From the NCBI RefSeq assembly GCF_030056735.1, contig NZ_JASHKN010000003.1, positions 62,001 to 126,000 on the forward strand: 64,000 nt of DNA, written 5' to 3'. The notes below the pieces were generated by a model. The model made no database searches, was not told the DNA's origin, and was given only the letters and a program-made list of their open reading frames with translations. Both the position numbers and the translations under genes were made by a program. This stretch comes from Rhodococcus sp. IEGM 1409 (GTDB lineage: Bacteria > Actinomycetota > Actinomycetes > Mycobacteriales > Mycobacteriaceae). Within the stretch, counting starts at the first letter, position 1, and each line of letters starts with the position of its first letter. Shown here in pieces: positions 19,564-27,603 of the stretch.

Positions 19564-20742
19564 ATGGGTCAGGTTCTGGACAACATTTCACAGTTCGCCG
19601 ACGAGATCCGCGCCGACGGAGTCGAGGGCGACAAGCTGATGCGCTTGACGGACGGCAGCGCGAAGCGTCTGCGCGACTCCGGTGTCATCCGGATGTTCCA
19701 GCCGAAGGAGTTCGGTGGGCTCGAGGCGCATCCGCGTGAATTCGCCGAGACGGCAATGGCTATCGGTGCGATGGACGGTGCCACCGGCTGGGTCAGCGGC
19801 ATCGTCGGGGTCCATCCGTGGGAGCTCGCGTTCTTCGACCGCAAGGCTCAGGAAGAGGTGTGGGGAACCGATCCCGATACGTGGATGGCGTCGCCGTATG
19901 CGCCGATGGGTGTTGCGAGGCCCGTCGAGGGTGGGTACATCCTCAACGGCCGCTGGTCGTTCTCCTCGGGTACCGATCACTGTGACTGGATCATGATCGG
20001 CGCGATGGTCGGTGACGAGTCCGGCAAGCCGCTGATGCCGCCGAAGCACCTGCACGTGCTGTTGCCGCGCTCCGATTACGACATCGACCAGGACAGCTGG
20101 AACGTCGTCGGCCTGCGCGGAACGGGTTCGAAGGATCTGATCGTCAAGGACGCATTCCTGCCCACCTACCGCACGATCGACGCCGGAAAGGTGTACGACG
20201 GGACGGCGTGGAAGGAAGCGGGCCGTACGGAGACGTTGTACAAGTTCCCGTTCTCGTGCATTTTCCCGTTGGGGATCACCTCGTCGTTGATCGGTATCGC
20301 GGAAGGTGCGTTGGCGTGCAACATGGCGGCGCAGCGTGAGCGGGTGACGGTCAGTGGTGTTCCGATCAAGGAGGATCCGTACGTGCTCTTCGCGATCGGT
20401 GAGGCGGCTGCCGAGATCGCTGCTTCTCGGGCAGCGATCTTGGAGACGGTGGATCGTTTCTGGGACATGACCGAGAAGGGTCAGGAAGTTTCGTTCGAGC
20501 TTCGTGCGATCGGTCGGCGTACGCAGACTGCTGCGGCGTGGCGTGCGGTGCGGGCGGTGGACGAGATCTTTGCTCGTTCCGGTGGTGGCGCGTTGCAGTT
20601 GAGCACGCCGATGCAGCGGTTCTGGCGTGATGCCCATGCCGGTTTGGCGCACGCGATCCATGTGCCCGGTTCCATTTTCCATGCGTCGACGCTCTCGCAG
20701 CTCGGTGGCGAACCGCAGGGCATCCACCGGGCAATGATCTGA
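19564..20742 (+). CDS. flavin-dependent monooxygenase, acyl-CoA dehydrogenase fold (HsaA-like)
   Basis: A 392-aa protein with the acyl-CoA dehydrogenase fold of two-component (group D) flavin hydroxylases. Blocks shared with HsaA-type enzymes: MDGATGWVSGIVGVHPWELA, QEEVWG, YAPMGVARPVEGGYILNG, VGLRGTGSKDLIVKD and QRFWRDAHAG. These use FMNH2 supplied by a separate reductase to hydroxylate aromatic or steroid intermediates. The substrate is not predictable here. The ATG at 19564 is chosen; an upstream in-frame extension lacks conservation. It is the last intact host gene before the prophage. Confidence 0.85.
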   Translation: MGQVLDNISQFADEIRADGVEGDKLMRLTDGSAKRLRDSGVIRMFQPKEFGGLEAHPREFAETAMAIGAMDGATGWVSGIVGVHPWELAFFDRKAQEEVWGTDPDTWMASPYAPMGVARPVEGGYILNGRWSFSSGTDHCDWIMIGAMVGDESGKPLMPPKHLHVLLPRSDYDIDQDSWNVVGLRGTGSKDLIVKDAFLPTYRTIDAGKVYDGTAWKEAGRTETLYKFPFSCIFPLGITSSLIGIAEGALACNMAAQRERVTVSGVPIKEDPYVLFAIGEAAAEIAASRAAILETVDRFWDMTEKGQEVSFELRAIGRRTQTAAAWRAVRAVDEIFARSGGGALQLSTPMQRFWRDAHAGLAHAIHVPGSIFHASTLSQLGGEPQGIHRAMI

Positions 20743-20908
20743 GCCGTCCGGGGGACTCTCGGAAGTGTCCCAATCACGGTTTTCGTGGGGGTCGATAAGC
20801 ATGTCGGTGAATCTGGTCGGTGACCTCGGACTGTCCGCAGAACCCGCATCTGAGTGACAGCCAACGCGCAATGTGGGTTATAGGACAAACACCGATAGGC
20901 TGGCGGTC

Positions 20909-20941
20909 ATGGCTGAGTTCATTTACACGATGTTGTTGTAG
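20909..20941 (+). pseudogene. ettA: 5' end of ettA (ABC-F protein), interrupted by the prophage
   Basis: The frame MAEFIYTM is the highly conserved N-terminus of the actinobacterial ABC-F translation factor EttA, normally continued by KKVRKAHG. Here it turns into LL-stop. A leaderless promoter (TAGGCT, seven bases before the ATG) is in place. The sequence after the eighth codon is foreign and the tyrosine integrase starts 170 bp later. The gene body should lie at the right prophage end, outside the window. The match is short, so the identification rests on memory of the family N-terminus. Confidence 0.7.
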
Positions 20942-21065
20942 ACCCTACGCACAATGTGAATCCATTGTCAATGGTAGAGGGCGTATTTGCAGTTGATAGC
21001 CCATTTTGTGCTCACGAGAGTGTGCGCGTTTGCGGCACGTTCGGCGTGCAAAGTTTGTTTCGGTC

Positions 21066-21102
21066 GGGGGATATGTGGGAGTCCCCCGCACCCGATACAC
21101 TC
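21066..21102 (+). promoter_or_regulatory. integrase promoter region with inverted repeat
   Basis: GGGGGA (21066-21071) and TCCCCC (21082-21087) form an inverted repeat just upstream of TACACT, a -10-like hexamer (21097-21102). That lies six bases before the integrase ATG, suggesting a leaderless, repressible promoter. Confidence 0.4.
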
Positions 21103-21107
21103 CTCGA

Positions 21108-22190
21108 ATGGGATCGATACAGCGCCGCACGTACGCCGAGGGGAAGCCGCCCCGGTACATTGCGCGGACGCGTGTCGGCGGCAAGGAAATCTCGAAGAGC
21201 TTCGCGAAGCAGAAAGAAGCCCGTGACTGGATCCGGGATCGCGAAGGACTCAAGCCAACTGGCGCACGCGTAGACAATCAGATGCTCAGCAAAATCCTCG
21301 AAGCCCACATTGAACAATCTGCAACCGAGTCAACTCGGGCAGTACGCACGCATCTTGCCGCGAACCTCGGTGATCTTGAGTTCAAAAAGCTAGGCGACAT
21401 CGACGCCGACGATGTTCGGGGATGGCGAGCAGTCCTTGCGAATGGGCGTCCGTGGGTTGATGGTCGGCCGCTGTCGAACAGTTCGATCCGTACGCTCACT
21501 GGGACCTTGTCGGCTGTGTTCAATGATGCAGTAGCCCAAGGCCAGATCGTTAGAAATCCGGTGACTGCGGTGCGTCGAAAAGGGACCGCGAATCAGGCTG
21601 TCGAGCCCCATCAGATCCTATTGCTCGATGAGATTCGAGCGCTGATGGCTGCGGCTGATGAACCATTCGTAACAATGCTTGAGTTCGGTGCGACAAGTGG
21701 TCTGCGAGCTGGTGAGCTTGCCGGATTGCGTGTCCGTTCGATCGATTTCGAACGTCAAGTCGTGGACGTAACCGAGCAGGCTGACGGACATCACACCGCG
21801 TTTGGTTGGCGACCCCTGAAGTCGGAGAAGTCTCGGCGAACGATCCCGCTGCCGGATTCCACGATTCGAGCCATCGAGGCGCATCTCGAATCTCATCCGG
21901 ACTACGGCCCGAGCACGCCGCTGTTTCGTGCCACTCAGGGCGGTCAATGGTCGAGCGCGCACATTGCGAAAGTGTGGCGAGCAGTGGCTTCGGAGGCTGG
22001 CGTTGAGAATCACTCCTGGCATTCGTTACGTCACTTCTTTGCGTCCGCGTTGATCGCGTCAGGTGCTTCGGTGACGACGGTTCAGCAGAGGTTGGGTCAT
22101 GCATCGCCAATGGTGACGTTGGCGGTTTATTCACATCTGTGGCCAGGGGAGGACGAGAAGACCCGCGCTGTGTTCGATGGTCTGCTTTGA
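21108..22190 (+). CDS. int: phage tyrosine integrase
   Basis: A 360-aa tyrosine recombinase. N-terminal AP2-like arm-binding segment (TYAEGKPPRYIARTRVGGKE), central SAM-like core-binding domain (about 60-165), C-terminal catalytic domain. The catalytic set is visible: Arg in TSGLRAGEL, His-x-x-Arg in HSLRH, His in RLGHAS and the nucleophile Tyr in AVYSHL. ATG at 21108 chosen; a -10-like hexamer sits six bases upstream, pointing to a leaderless transcript. It catalyses integration at, and with an accessory factor excision from, the ettA start. Ends before a strong terminator. Confidence 0.95.
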   Translation: MGSIQRRTYAEGKPPRYIARTRVGGKEISKSFAKQKEARDWIRDREGLKPTGARVDNQMLSKILEAHIEQSATESTRAVRTHLAANLGDLEFKKLGDIDADDVRGWRAVLANGRPWVDGRPLSNSSIRTLTGTLSAVFNDAVAQGQIVRNPVTAVRRKGTANQAVEPHQILLLDEIRALMAAADEPFVTMLEFGATSGLRAGELAGLRVRSIDFERQVVDVTEQADGHHTAFGWRPLKSEKSRRTIPLPDSTIRAIEAHLESHPDYGPSTPLFRATQGGQWSSAHIAKVWRAVASEAGVENHSWHSLRHFFASALIASGASVTTVQQRLGHASPMVTLAVYSHLWPGEDEKTRAVFDGLL

Positions 22191-22286
22191 GTGCAGGGAT
22201 TGCATTGAACTAAGTCACTGACCTAACTCAGGTGTCCCAATTGGCGCACCTCGTCTATGTCGGTTGCTTCCCGGAGCGCTCACTGC

Positions 22287-22321
22287 AAGTAGCTCTGGCC
22301 CGGCCGCCCCAGAGCTACTTT
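22287..22321 (+). terminator. integrase terminator
   Basis: 12-bp perfect stem (22287-22298 / 22309-22320) with a GC-rich loop and a short T run, about 100 bp downstream of int. Confidence 0.75.
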
Positions 22322-22391
22322 GCGCCGATTCCCGACACCCTGGGAATGCTCCCGACTATGTCGCCTGGATCCGTGGCGGGCGCTTGAGCTC

Positions 22392-22442
22392 TGCTACAGC
22401 GGGTGCTTAGCGGGTGCTAGCGCTTTGCTACAGAAGGTGCTT
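22392..22442. repeat. 17-bp imperfect direct repeats
   Basis: TGCTACAGCGGGTGCTT (22392-22408) and TGCTACAGAAGGTGCTT (22426-22442) are 34 bp apart. Possible integrase arm sites or regulator sites. Confidence 0.4.
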
Positions 22443-22552
22443 GGAACCCTGGTCTATCACCGCCCGACGACAAGCCAGTGTGTGGCCTGAGTTTGGCTGT
22501 GGGATTCCGCGTCTACCTGCGGTGATGGCGTTTTTGTCCCGGTGGGAATTCT

Positions 22553-22583
22553 CGGGGAGTCCCCGCATGTGTCCCCAGGGGAC
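22553..22583. promoter_or_regulatory. GGGGA/TCCCC palindromes
   Basis: CGGGGA-G-TCCCCG (22553-22565) and GTCCCC-A-GGGGAC (22571-22583). The half-sites resemble those upstream of int. Possible operators for a phage regulator. The surrounding 22322-22891 contains no convincing gene. Confidence 0.4.
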
Positions 22584-22891
22584 ATGTTGTTGCGGCAGTC
22601 TGTTGCAAGTTGTCGCAAAGGGCCGTCGCAGGCAGGCCCGTGGCGAATTATTGAGAGTCTCGGAGATCCGATGTAGATCACCGCAGGGGACTCGGAGGGA
22701 TACGCCGGGGGCTCGGAGGAGTCCTGTGGGGAGAGCGAATCATCGCAGGTCAGCCAGCCTGTGACTCGGCATGCACTTGGTTCTGTAACGCACGTGTAGC
22801 GCCGCTACATGTGGTTATCGTGGCAGGTAGGCGCGGTATTGCTCGGCATGAACTGTCACCGCGCCGGCATAGGTTCGGCAACAGCGAGGAT

Positions 22892-22953
22892 GGGGTGGCA
22901 AATTTACGACCCCGGGGGGTGGCAAATTTACGACCCCGGGGGGTGGCAAATTT
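22892..22953. repeat. 24-bp tandem repeat, about 2.6 copies
   Basis: Two exact 24-bp units (22892-22915, 22916-22939) and a 14-bp start of a third. Each unit begins GGGGT and contains ACCCC after an AAATTT palindrome, so every unit is also an inverted repeat. This is iteron- or operator-like architecture in the control region of the prophage. Confidence 0.7.
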
Positions 22954-23507
22954 GGGGTACAAACAAGAACCACTACTAAACAAGATCCATTAGTAACTAT
23001 GGGCCCACACGAGGTGGGCGACCAGGTGACGATCTTGAAGAGATGAAAAGCGGCATGGGCGGGATGAGGCACACGATCGTGATGTGCAAAACGCCGATCG
23101 GATTTATCGGATCCGATACAAGCCTCAACTGACCTGCATCCTTAGTGGATCTGACTCACAACATCTCGCGTTATGTGTTTCTGTCGGCCACGAGGGCTAC
23201 GCTTGCGGTAGAACGGAACAACGTGTACCATGCCGATTGAGCAGACTCGTCGGGGCGACATCTAACAGTCCCGCACCGCAGCTCATTCTTGTGACGCAAC
23301 GCCCGCACAATGCGGATTTCGTTGCGTCATTCTCCGTGCCGATTTGTCGGCTACAGCTCTGCCCGCTGCCAGGTGGGGGATCCTTGTCAATTTCACAGCG
23401 TCAGATCTATCGCTGCATGCCATCAAGGCGTGTGGCGCGTACGTGCATTTTCAACTCGATCGAGTGCAATCGATCGTCAACTACCTGGAAAAGGAGGCTA
23501 TCAGCCT
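22954..23507. other. non-coding control region
   Basis: Between the tandem repeats and the first early gene no frame has a credible ribosome binding site or protein signature. It is of mixed composition with AT-rich patches (22960-23000), and presumably holds the early promoter and leader. Confidence 0.45.
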
Positions 23508-23675
23508 ATGGACTTTTTGGACAATCTGGCAGCCGCGATGGGCTGGACCAGGCATGAAGTTCTTGAGTCCCTTGGCGAACTCGAGAAGTCTCACGCCATC
23601 ACCACAATTCGATCTGAAGATGACGTTGCCGGCGTTTGGCTTAACGCGCTCGGGGCGGCGGTGAAATTTGACTAG
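23508..23675 (+). CDS. small early phage protein, 55 aa
   Basis: ATG start with AAGGAGG eleven bases upstream; 55 codons. An N-terminal helical part (MDFLDNLAAAMGWTRHEVLE) is followed by a short mixed C-terminus (VAGVWLNALGAAVKFD). The stop overlaps the start of the next gene by 8 bp, an operon signal. It resembles no family I recognise. First gene of the early operon. Confidence 0.6.
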   Translation: MDFLDNLAAAMGWTRHEVLESLGELEKSHAITTIRSEDDVAGVWLNALGAAVKFD

Positions 23676-24300
23676 CGCCGACATGTTCGCGCGGATCCCC
23701 TTCTCAGTGATCAAGATGGCCGGCGTCCAAGGCGACGGAACGAAAGGGTTTGGCTACAAAGCTCTTTCGCTGTACGCGGTGATGGCAATGCATGCCGATT
23801 TCGAGACGGGCGAGTTCTATGCGAAGCGTGAGACGTTGGCGGCTGAGATGGGCCTCAAGGGCGGAGACGCCATCGACAAAGCATCAAGTGCACTCGTCGC
23901 GGCTGGACTGCTCACTGTCCGACACCAGTGGAAGGACGGCGGCAACCCGCCGTCCTTCTCGTTCACGAAGGACGATCGGTTCAGCACCCAGGCAGCCAAC
24001 CATTACACGCTGCATTGGACGCCGCACTCGACGGAACGGCCACCCAAGGCGGAGCGAGAACCGCTGCCCGACTGGCTGGATCCGAACGATGATGAGGCTG
24101 TGCTCGCCTGGATCGATGAGGTCGTCGGTGGCATTGATGATGAGTCGACTGTCTTGGGGATCCTGGCGACCGGGACTTACTCGCCTCGGTTCGCGGTGCA
24201 GGTTGCTCTTGAGTCTGCTCGGAAGCTGAAACGCGAAGGGCCAAGGTCTCTGGCGAGTCCGGGAGGTTCAGCCTCTAGAGGTGATCTGGGCGGGTGGTAG
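23668..24300 (+). CDS. helix-turn-helix phage replication-type protein
   Basis: A 210-aa protein. The N-terminal part has the winged-helix arrangement found in phage replication initiator-like proteins: LSLYAVMAMHADFETGEF, LAAEMGLKGGDAIDKASSAL, LLTVRHQWKDGG. The C-terminal 90 residues are acidic and then helical (FAVQVALESARKLKREG). TTG at 23668 overlaps the previous stop; the ATG at 23683 is an alternative start. By position and domain it may recruit host helicase to the phage origin or act as a regulator. Both are inference. Confidence 0.65.
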   Translation: MTSADMFARIPFSVIKMAGVQGDGTKGFGYKALSLYAVMAMHADFETGEFYAKRETLAAEMGLKGGDAIDKASSALVAAGLLTVRHQWKDGGNPPSFSFTKDDRFSTQAANHYTLHWTPHSTERPPKAEREPLPDWLDPNDDEAVLAWIDEVVGGIDDESTVLGILATGTYSPRFAVQVALESARKLKREGPRSLASPGGSASRGDLGGW

Positions 24301-24392
24301 CCCAGCAGCCAACGGATCTCGACGGAACCCATAACCGGCGAAAGTTGCCAGCAGTTGAAGTGCGCAAATTGCGCACCAGAACAGGAGGAAGA

Positions 24393-24563
24393 ATGGCAGA
24401 GACAACGTTTATAACTGTGAAGGACCTTTCGATGCGATGGGTGATCTCCGAACGAAGAGTCCGTGACCTCGCGGCGTGCGGTGAAGTTCCCGCGATGCGG
24501 ATCGGAAAGTTGTGGCGTTTCAACGTGGACAAGATCGTGGCGTGGGAGAGGGCAAACGCGTAA
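24393..24563 (+). CDS. excisionase-like helix-turn-helix protein, 56 aa
   Basis: ATG behind a strong ribosome binding site (AGGAGGAAG). The 56-aa product is one MerR/Xis-type winged helix: FITVKDLSMRWVISERRVRD, then AACGEVPAMRIGKLWRF with a C-terminal DKIVAWERAN. Proteins of this size and fold act as recombination directionality factors or as repressors/activators in actinophages. A role as excision factor for the integrase at 21.1 kb is possible. Confidence 0.75.
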   Translation: MAETTFITVKDLSMRWVISERRVRDLAACGEVPAMRIGKLWRFNVDKIVAWERANA

Positions 24564-24608
24564 CCGCACTTACCGCTGAACAGATTTGTGCCTTCGAATA
24601 GGAATATT

Positions 24609-24737
24609 TTGTCTAAACTTGAACGCCCCCAGGTGGATCCACGCATCGCCGAACTACTCGCTGCCGCTCCACCCCTCACTGAGGAACGGTGGAGTCGACT
24701 AGCTGCACTCTTCCGCGCAGGAACCGGCGAATCTTGA
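24609..24737 (+). CDS. small phage protein with TEERWSRLAALFR motif, 42 aa
   Basis: TTG start five bases after AGGAA. The 42-aa product (DPRIAELLAAAPPLTEERWS...) belongs to a very short protein type commonly seen in actinobacterial phages and elements (ELLAxAPPLTxEQxxRLAxLL). Function unknown. The conserved pattern makes coding likely despite the size. Confidence 0.65.
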   Translation: MSKLERPQVDPRIAELLAAAPPLTEERWSRLAALFRAGTGES

Positions 24738-24781
24738 CGTAAACCGGTGTGAGACATGCAGATGCAATGATCTAAGTACTA

Positions 24782-24795
24782 CTGGTTTGAACCAG
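24782..24795. promoter_or_regulatory. palindrome CTGGTT-TG-AACCAG
   Basis: Perfect 6-bp arms in the gap before the 24.9-kb gene. A CTGGTTTGAA match recurs at 26661-26670 ahead of the tRNA-like gene. Candidate regulator site. Confidence 0.35.
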
Positions 24796-24894
24796 AAAAC
24801 ATCACAGCCAGGCCGCCACTGAGACCGATTTCAGAGGTGGCCATCTTCATGCCCAAAACTGCCACACCACCCACAGAGAAAGGCACGCCAACGC

Positions 24895-25167
24895 GTGAAC
24901 GAGAACCATGAACGAGATACCTGGATGACGCGGTACGAGGCAGCTGAACGCCTCTCCAGATCGACACGAACCATCACAAAATGGGCGACCGACAACAAGC
25001 TGGAATCCAAAGGCGAAGGCCGCTATGCGAAGTGGCGACACTCCGACCTTCTGCGGATCAAACTACAGAGCGAGGCCAACAAGGCGAGTGGACTGTTCAC
25101 TTCGCAACGACGCCCCGAAGGCGCAGGCCGGCCGAAACCGTGCCCTGCAAACGACTTTGACTACTGA
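24895..25167 (+). CDS. helix-turn-helix phage protein, 90 aa
   Basis: GTG start; AAAGG lies about 11 bases upstream, and an internal ATG at 24925 is an alternative. An N-terminal winged-helix segment (TRYEAAERLSRSTRTITKWA, then DNKLESKGEGRYAKWRHSDL) is followed by a polar tail. DNA-binding, early region. It may regulate the following ParB-like operon. No closer assignment possible. Confidence 0.7.
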   Translation: MNENHERDTWMTRYEAAERLSRSTRTITKWATDNKLESKGEGRYAKWRHSDLLRIKLQSEANKASGLFTSQRRPEGAGRPKPCPANDFDY

Positions 25168-25204
25168 CTACATGGAAGCTTCACCAAAATCTCGAAGGAG
25201 ACAC

Positions 25205-26116
25205 ATGAGTATCGTTGGAGTCCACCCGTATGCGGACAAGTTTCCGATGTTGTCGGATGGCGAGTTGGATGAGCTTGCGGAGTCGATCAAGACCGTCGGC
25301 TTGCTCCATCCGCTGACAGTCACCAATGGCGGCCTGTTGTTGGATGGCCGCAATCGTTTGGAGGCGTGTAATCGGGCTGGTATCGAGGCTCGAACCGAGG
25401 TGTACGCCGGCGATGATTTCGCCGAGTTCGTCATCGCCTGCAATGTGGGTCGTCGTCACATGTCAACTGGTGCGAGGGCGATGAGTACGGCATTAGTATT
25501 GGCCGCCGATGGACGCAGGAAAGATAATGGACGATGGGAACGCCACTCAGTTCATATTGGAGAATCTTCCAATATAGATCTCTGGCGCAAGGCATTGAAC
25601 CAGGCCGGCGTTGTCCTCGACTTCGCGCCTGACCTTGCTTCTGAAGTGGTTGACGGCACCCTGGCTCTCGATGCGGCATTCAAACGTGCCTGTGAGAATC
25701 GGGATTACGAGACCTCGCTCCTCGAGGAAGAGAAGCGCGCCGAGCAGCGTGAGACCGATGCGCGCACGTTCCTCGAAGCCAAAGCGCCCGACTATCTGAC
25801 AGGCAATGAAGCGCCGTCTGTCTCAAAAGCTCGCTGGGAAGCGGACTTCAAAAGGGAGGCCGCGACGGCTCGACGTGAAGCTGAGGAAGCCGAACGCGCC
25901 GCCAAAGCCGAACGCGACATTCGCTACAGCCTGTACACCGGCTGCGCGCAATCCATCCTCCCGCTCGCAGCGAAACGCAACATCCCAGCTGCAGAATTCA
26001 TGGACGGATTCAATGCTAAGGAGCTGGCCGACCTGAACGCATCCGCATACACCGCCGACAAAATTGAGGGCGCGATCAGCTTCCTCAGCGACCTCCTGGA
26101 GTGGACAAAGAAATGA
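25205..26116 (+). CDS. ParB/Srx-domain protein
   Basis: A 303-aa protein. The N-terminal ParB nuclease-like domain is evident: MLSDGELDELAESIKTVGLL, HPLTVTNGGLLLDGRNRLEA, CNVGRRHMSTGARAM. It is followed by a helical DNA-binding part and a long Ala/Glu/Arg coiled coil (about 185-245). ATG behind GGAG. Phage ParB-like proteins bind DNA and some cut or regulate it. No ParA partner is adjacent, so a partition role is unlikely. Its stop overlaps the next start (ATGA). Confidence 0.82.
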   Translation: MSIVGVHPYADKFPMLSDGELDELAESIKTVGLLHPLTVTNGGLLLDGRNRLEACNRAGIEARTEVYAGDDFAEFVIACNVGRRHMSTGARAMSTALVLAADGRRKDNGRWERHSVHIGESSNIDLWRKALNQAGVVLDFAPDLASEVVDGTLALDAAFKRACENRDYETSLLEEEKRAEQRETDARTFLEAKAPDYLTGNEAPSVSKARWEADFKREAATARREAEEAERAAKAERDIRYSLYTGCAQSILPLAAKRNIPAAEFMDGFNAKELADLNASAYTADKIEGAISFLSDLLEWTKK

Positions 26117-26622
26117 ACCAAGACCTCAACAAGTTCTTCAATGAGACTGTCGCCCAACTGGCAAACGACGCCGACGGCATCGACGAGACACACCTATGGT
26201 CGTCGGTCGAAGCAGACTTCCGATCCAAAGTTGCAGCAGGCTATTTTCCCAACCTAGACCCGATCGCCCAAATGGTAAGGGCGCAACAGAAACGGTGGGT
26301 CGACTACTCGCGGAGCACGTTTAACCGGAACCTGGCGGAACTAGTTCAACTATTGAAGCAAGCGGGAGAAGGGCTTTGGGGTTCCGCCTCGAAGCACCTA
26401 GAGCTTCCGGTGCGCGTCAACGGGGTGATCATCCCGACGGGGAGCTTGACCGCAGAGGACCTGCTCCACCTGTTGGAAAATCGTCGCGGCAATCTTCAGA
26501 AGCAGCAAGGCGCATTCGACAACTCGGAGAACTCAACGGCATATCTGGTCGACGCGATGTCGATAACTGGTTCCCGGGTTCTCAGTGGGGTATTCCTTGA
26601 CTCCATGGCAGTCGCGGCATAA
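26113..26622 (+). CDS. phage protein of unknown function, 169 aa
   Basis: The ATG overlaps the stop of the ParB-like gene (ATGA), so the two are translationally coupled. Soluble, mainly helical. Tracts such as LNKFFNETVAQLANDADGID and RWVDYSRSTFNRNLAELVQL resemble phage DNA-metabolism accessory proteins but no motif decides. Likely partner of the ParB-domain protein. Confidence 0.65.
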   Translation: MNQDLNKFFNETVAQLANDADGIDETHLWSSVEADFRSKVAAGYFPNLDPIAQMVRAQQKRWVDYSRSTFNRNLAELVQLLKQAGEGLWGSASKHLELPVRVNGVIIPTGSLTAEDLLHLLENRRGNLQKQQGAFDNSENSTAYLVDAMSITGSRVLSGVFLDSMAVAA

Positions 26623-26745
26623 ACCGGCTCGGGCGACCGGACCGTAAACTTTAGTTGTAGCTGGTTTGAAGTTGGGTGTCTCAGATACTAATCGCGACCC
26701 GCCAAACCAGCTGCTGCATCCCCGCCCACAAAGGGCGGAAGATCT

Positions 26746-26819
26746 GCCCCGTTACGCAAACAGGCAAAGCGGCATTCCACAAAGGAATGTGTGTGCGAGT
26801 TCAACTCTCGCACGGGGTA
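26746..26819 (+). tRNA. tRNA-like gene, anticodon loop reads CAA, non-canonical A33
   Basis: A complete 74-nt cloverleaf can be drawn: acceptor GCCCCGT/ACGGGGT, D-arm CGC-11-GCG with GG in the loop, anticodon stem CATTC/GAATG with loop CACAAAG, 5-nt variable region, T-stem GCGAG/CTCGC with loop TTCAACT, discriminator A. The anticodon would be CAA (Leu), but position 33 is A instead of the universal U, and the variable arm is too short for tRNA-Leu. It is a phage tRNA of unusual type or a decayed one. Confidence 0.6.
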
Positions 26820-26864
26820 CGGCTCACATGTCGGTGTGAGAACCTGCGGGCGTTGGCCAGTCGC

Positions 26865-26953
26865 GGCAGGGTGGTGTTGACCCGGTGAGCTTGTGGGTGG
26901 TTCCCGTGGTCCGCCTTGGCGGGTGGCGGTCTGGTTCAGGCCACCACCCTGCC
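26865..26953. other. long-range hairpin, possible structured RNA
   Basis: 12-bp perfect stem GGCAGGGTGGTG (26865-26876) / CACCACCCTGCC (26942-26953) enclosing a G-rich 65-nt loop, which has its own smaller stem. It lies 45 bp after the tRNA-like gene and just beyond the 3' end of the reverse-strand gene at 26968. Terminator, tRNA-operon element or small RNA. Confidence 0.4.
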
Positions 26954-26967
26954 TACAAACAGGGTGG

Positions 26968-27603
26968 CTATGCGCCCAACGCTTGAGGCAGTTGTATCAG
27001 GACGCCGAACGCCGAAAAAGACAACCCCAGCACGGCGGTCCTCAGTTCGATAACCGCATGCCCGGCGTGTTCGCGGGATTGTTCCGACAGTGCCGCGAGA
27101 AAACTCCGCTCGATACGCTGATCCTCGGCCACGAGCTTCTCAGTTTGTTGCTGCACGACTGAAGTGAGTGCGGCGATATCCCGACGTGCCGCATTCAGAT
27201 TGGCTTCCAGTGCAGTCACACGTGGCCTAAGCGGCAGATCTGGATCGATGCTGACTTCCACTAGCGCAGTGGAACTGCCTATCCCGATGTTGGAGGCCGT
27301 GGCGTAGACGGTGGCATGTTGTCTACGTCGAAACGGATTCAGATTTCGGATCCGTTCGGGAAGCAGGTGCGCACCATCGGCTGAGTGTCTCCATGCGAGG
27401 AATAGCCCTCTGGCAGCCAGGGTGAGGCCTCCGATTTCGAGGACTTTGCCTACGAACACAACCCACATATGCCTGCACAGTCCTTTGATTCGGAAGCAGC
27501 TTTGGATAGCACCGTCAAGACAAGAAGGGTAGATGAGTTGAAACGATTTCGGGAATGGGTCGTTGAGACGTACTACGACTGGTTGTGCAAGTTTTTGTGC
27601 CAT
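26968..27603 (-). CDS. membrane protein with coiled coil (candidate exclusion protein)
   Basis: The frame from 27603 gives 211 aa. A shorter form starting at ATG 27468 (166 aa) is perhaps likelier, since the first 45 residues look non-conserved. A hydrophobic N-terminal part (VLEIGGLTLAARGLFLAW), a coiled-coil middle (VTALEANLNAARRDIAAL, then TSVVQQQTEKLVAEDQRI) and a C-terminal hydrophobic helix (AVLGLSFSAFGVLIQL). Last of three reverse-strand membrane genes inside the early region of a forward-transcribed prophage, the usual sign of a lysogenically expressed cargo gene. Function unknown. Confidence 0.55.
   Translation of the reverse strand: MAQKLAQPVVVRLNDPFPKSFQLIYPSCLDGAIQSCFRIKGLCRHMWVVFVGKVLEIGGLTLAARGLFLAWRHSADGAHLLPERIRNLNPFRRRQHATVYATASNIGIGSSTALVEVSIDPDLPLRPRVTALEANLNAARRDIAALTSVVQQQTEKLVAEDQRIERSFLAALSEQSREHAGHAVIELRTAVLGLSFSAFGVLIQLPQALGA

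Noticed and set aside
18374-20871. Long reverse frames opposite the ABC exporter and monooxygenase
   Set aside because: Shadows of two well-identified genes; composition typical of antisense GC-rich DNA.
22750-23072. Reverse frames with repeated peptide units across the 24-bp repeats
   Set aside because: Repetition comes from the DNA repeat; no ribosome binding site and no continuation outside it.
23084-23557. 157-codon forward frame before the first early gene
   Set aside because: Poor codon bias and a wrong-frame overlap with the 55-aa gene, which has a real ribosome binding site.
25205-26622. Plasmid-type ParAB partition system
   Set aside because: Only a ParB-domain protein is present; the next gene has no Walker motif, so partition is not supported.
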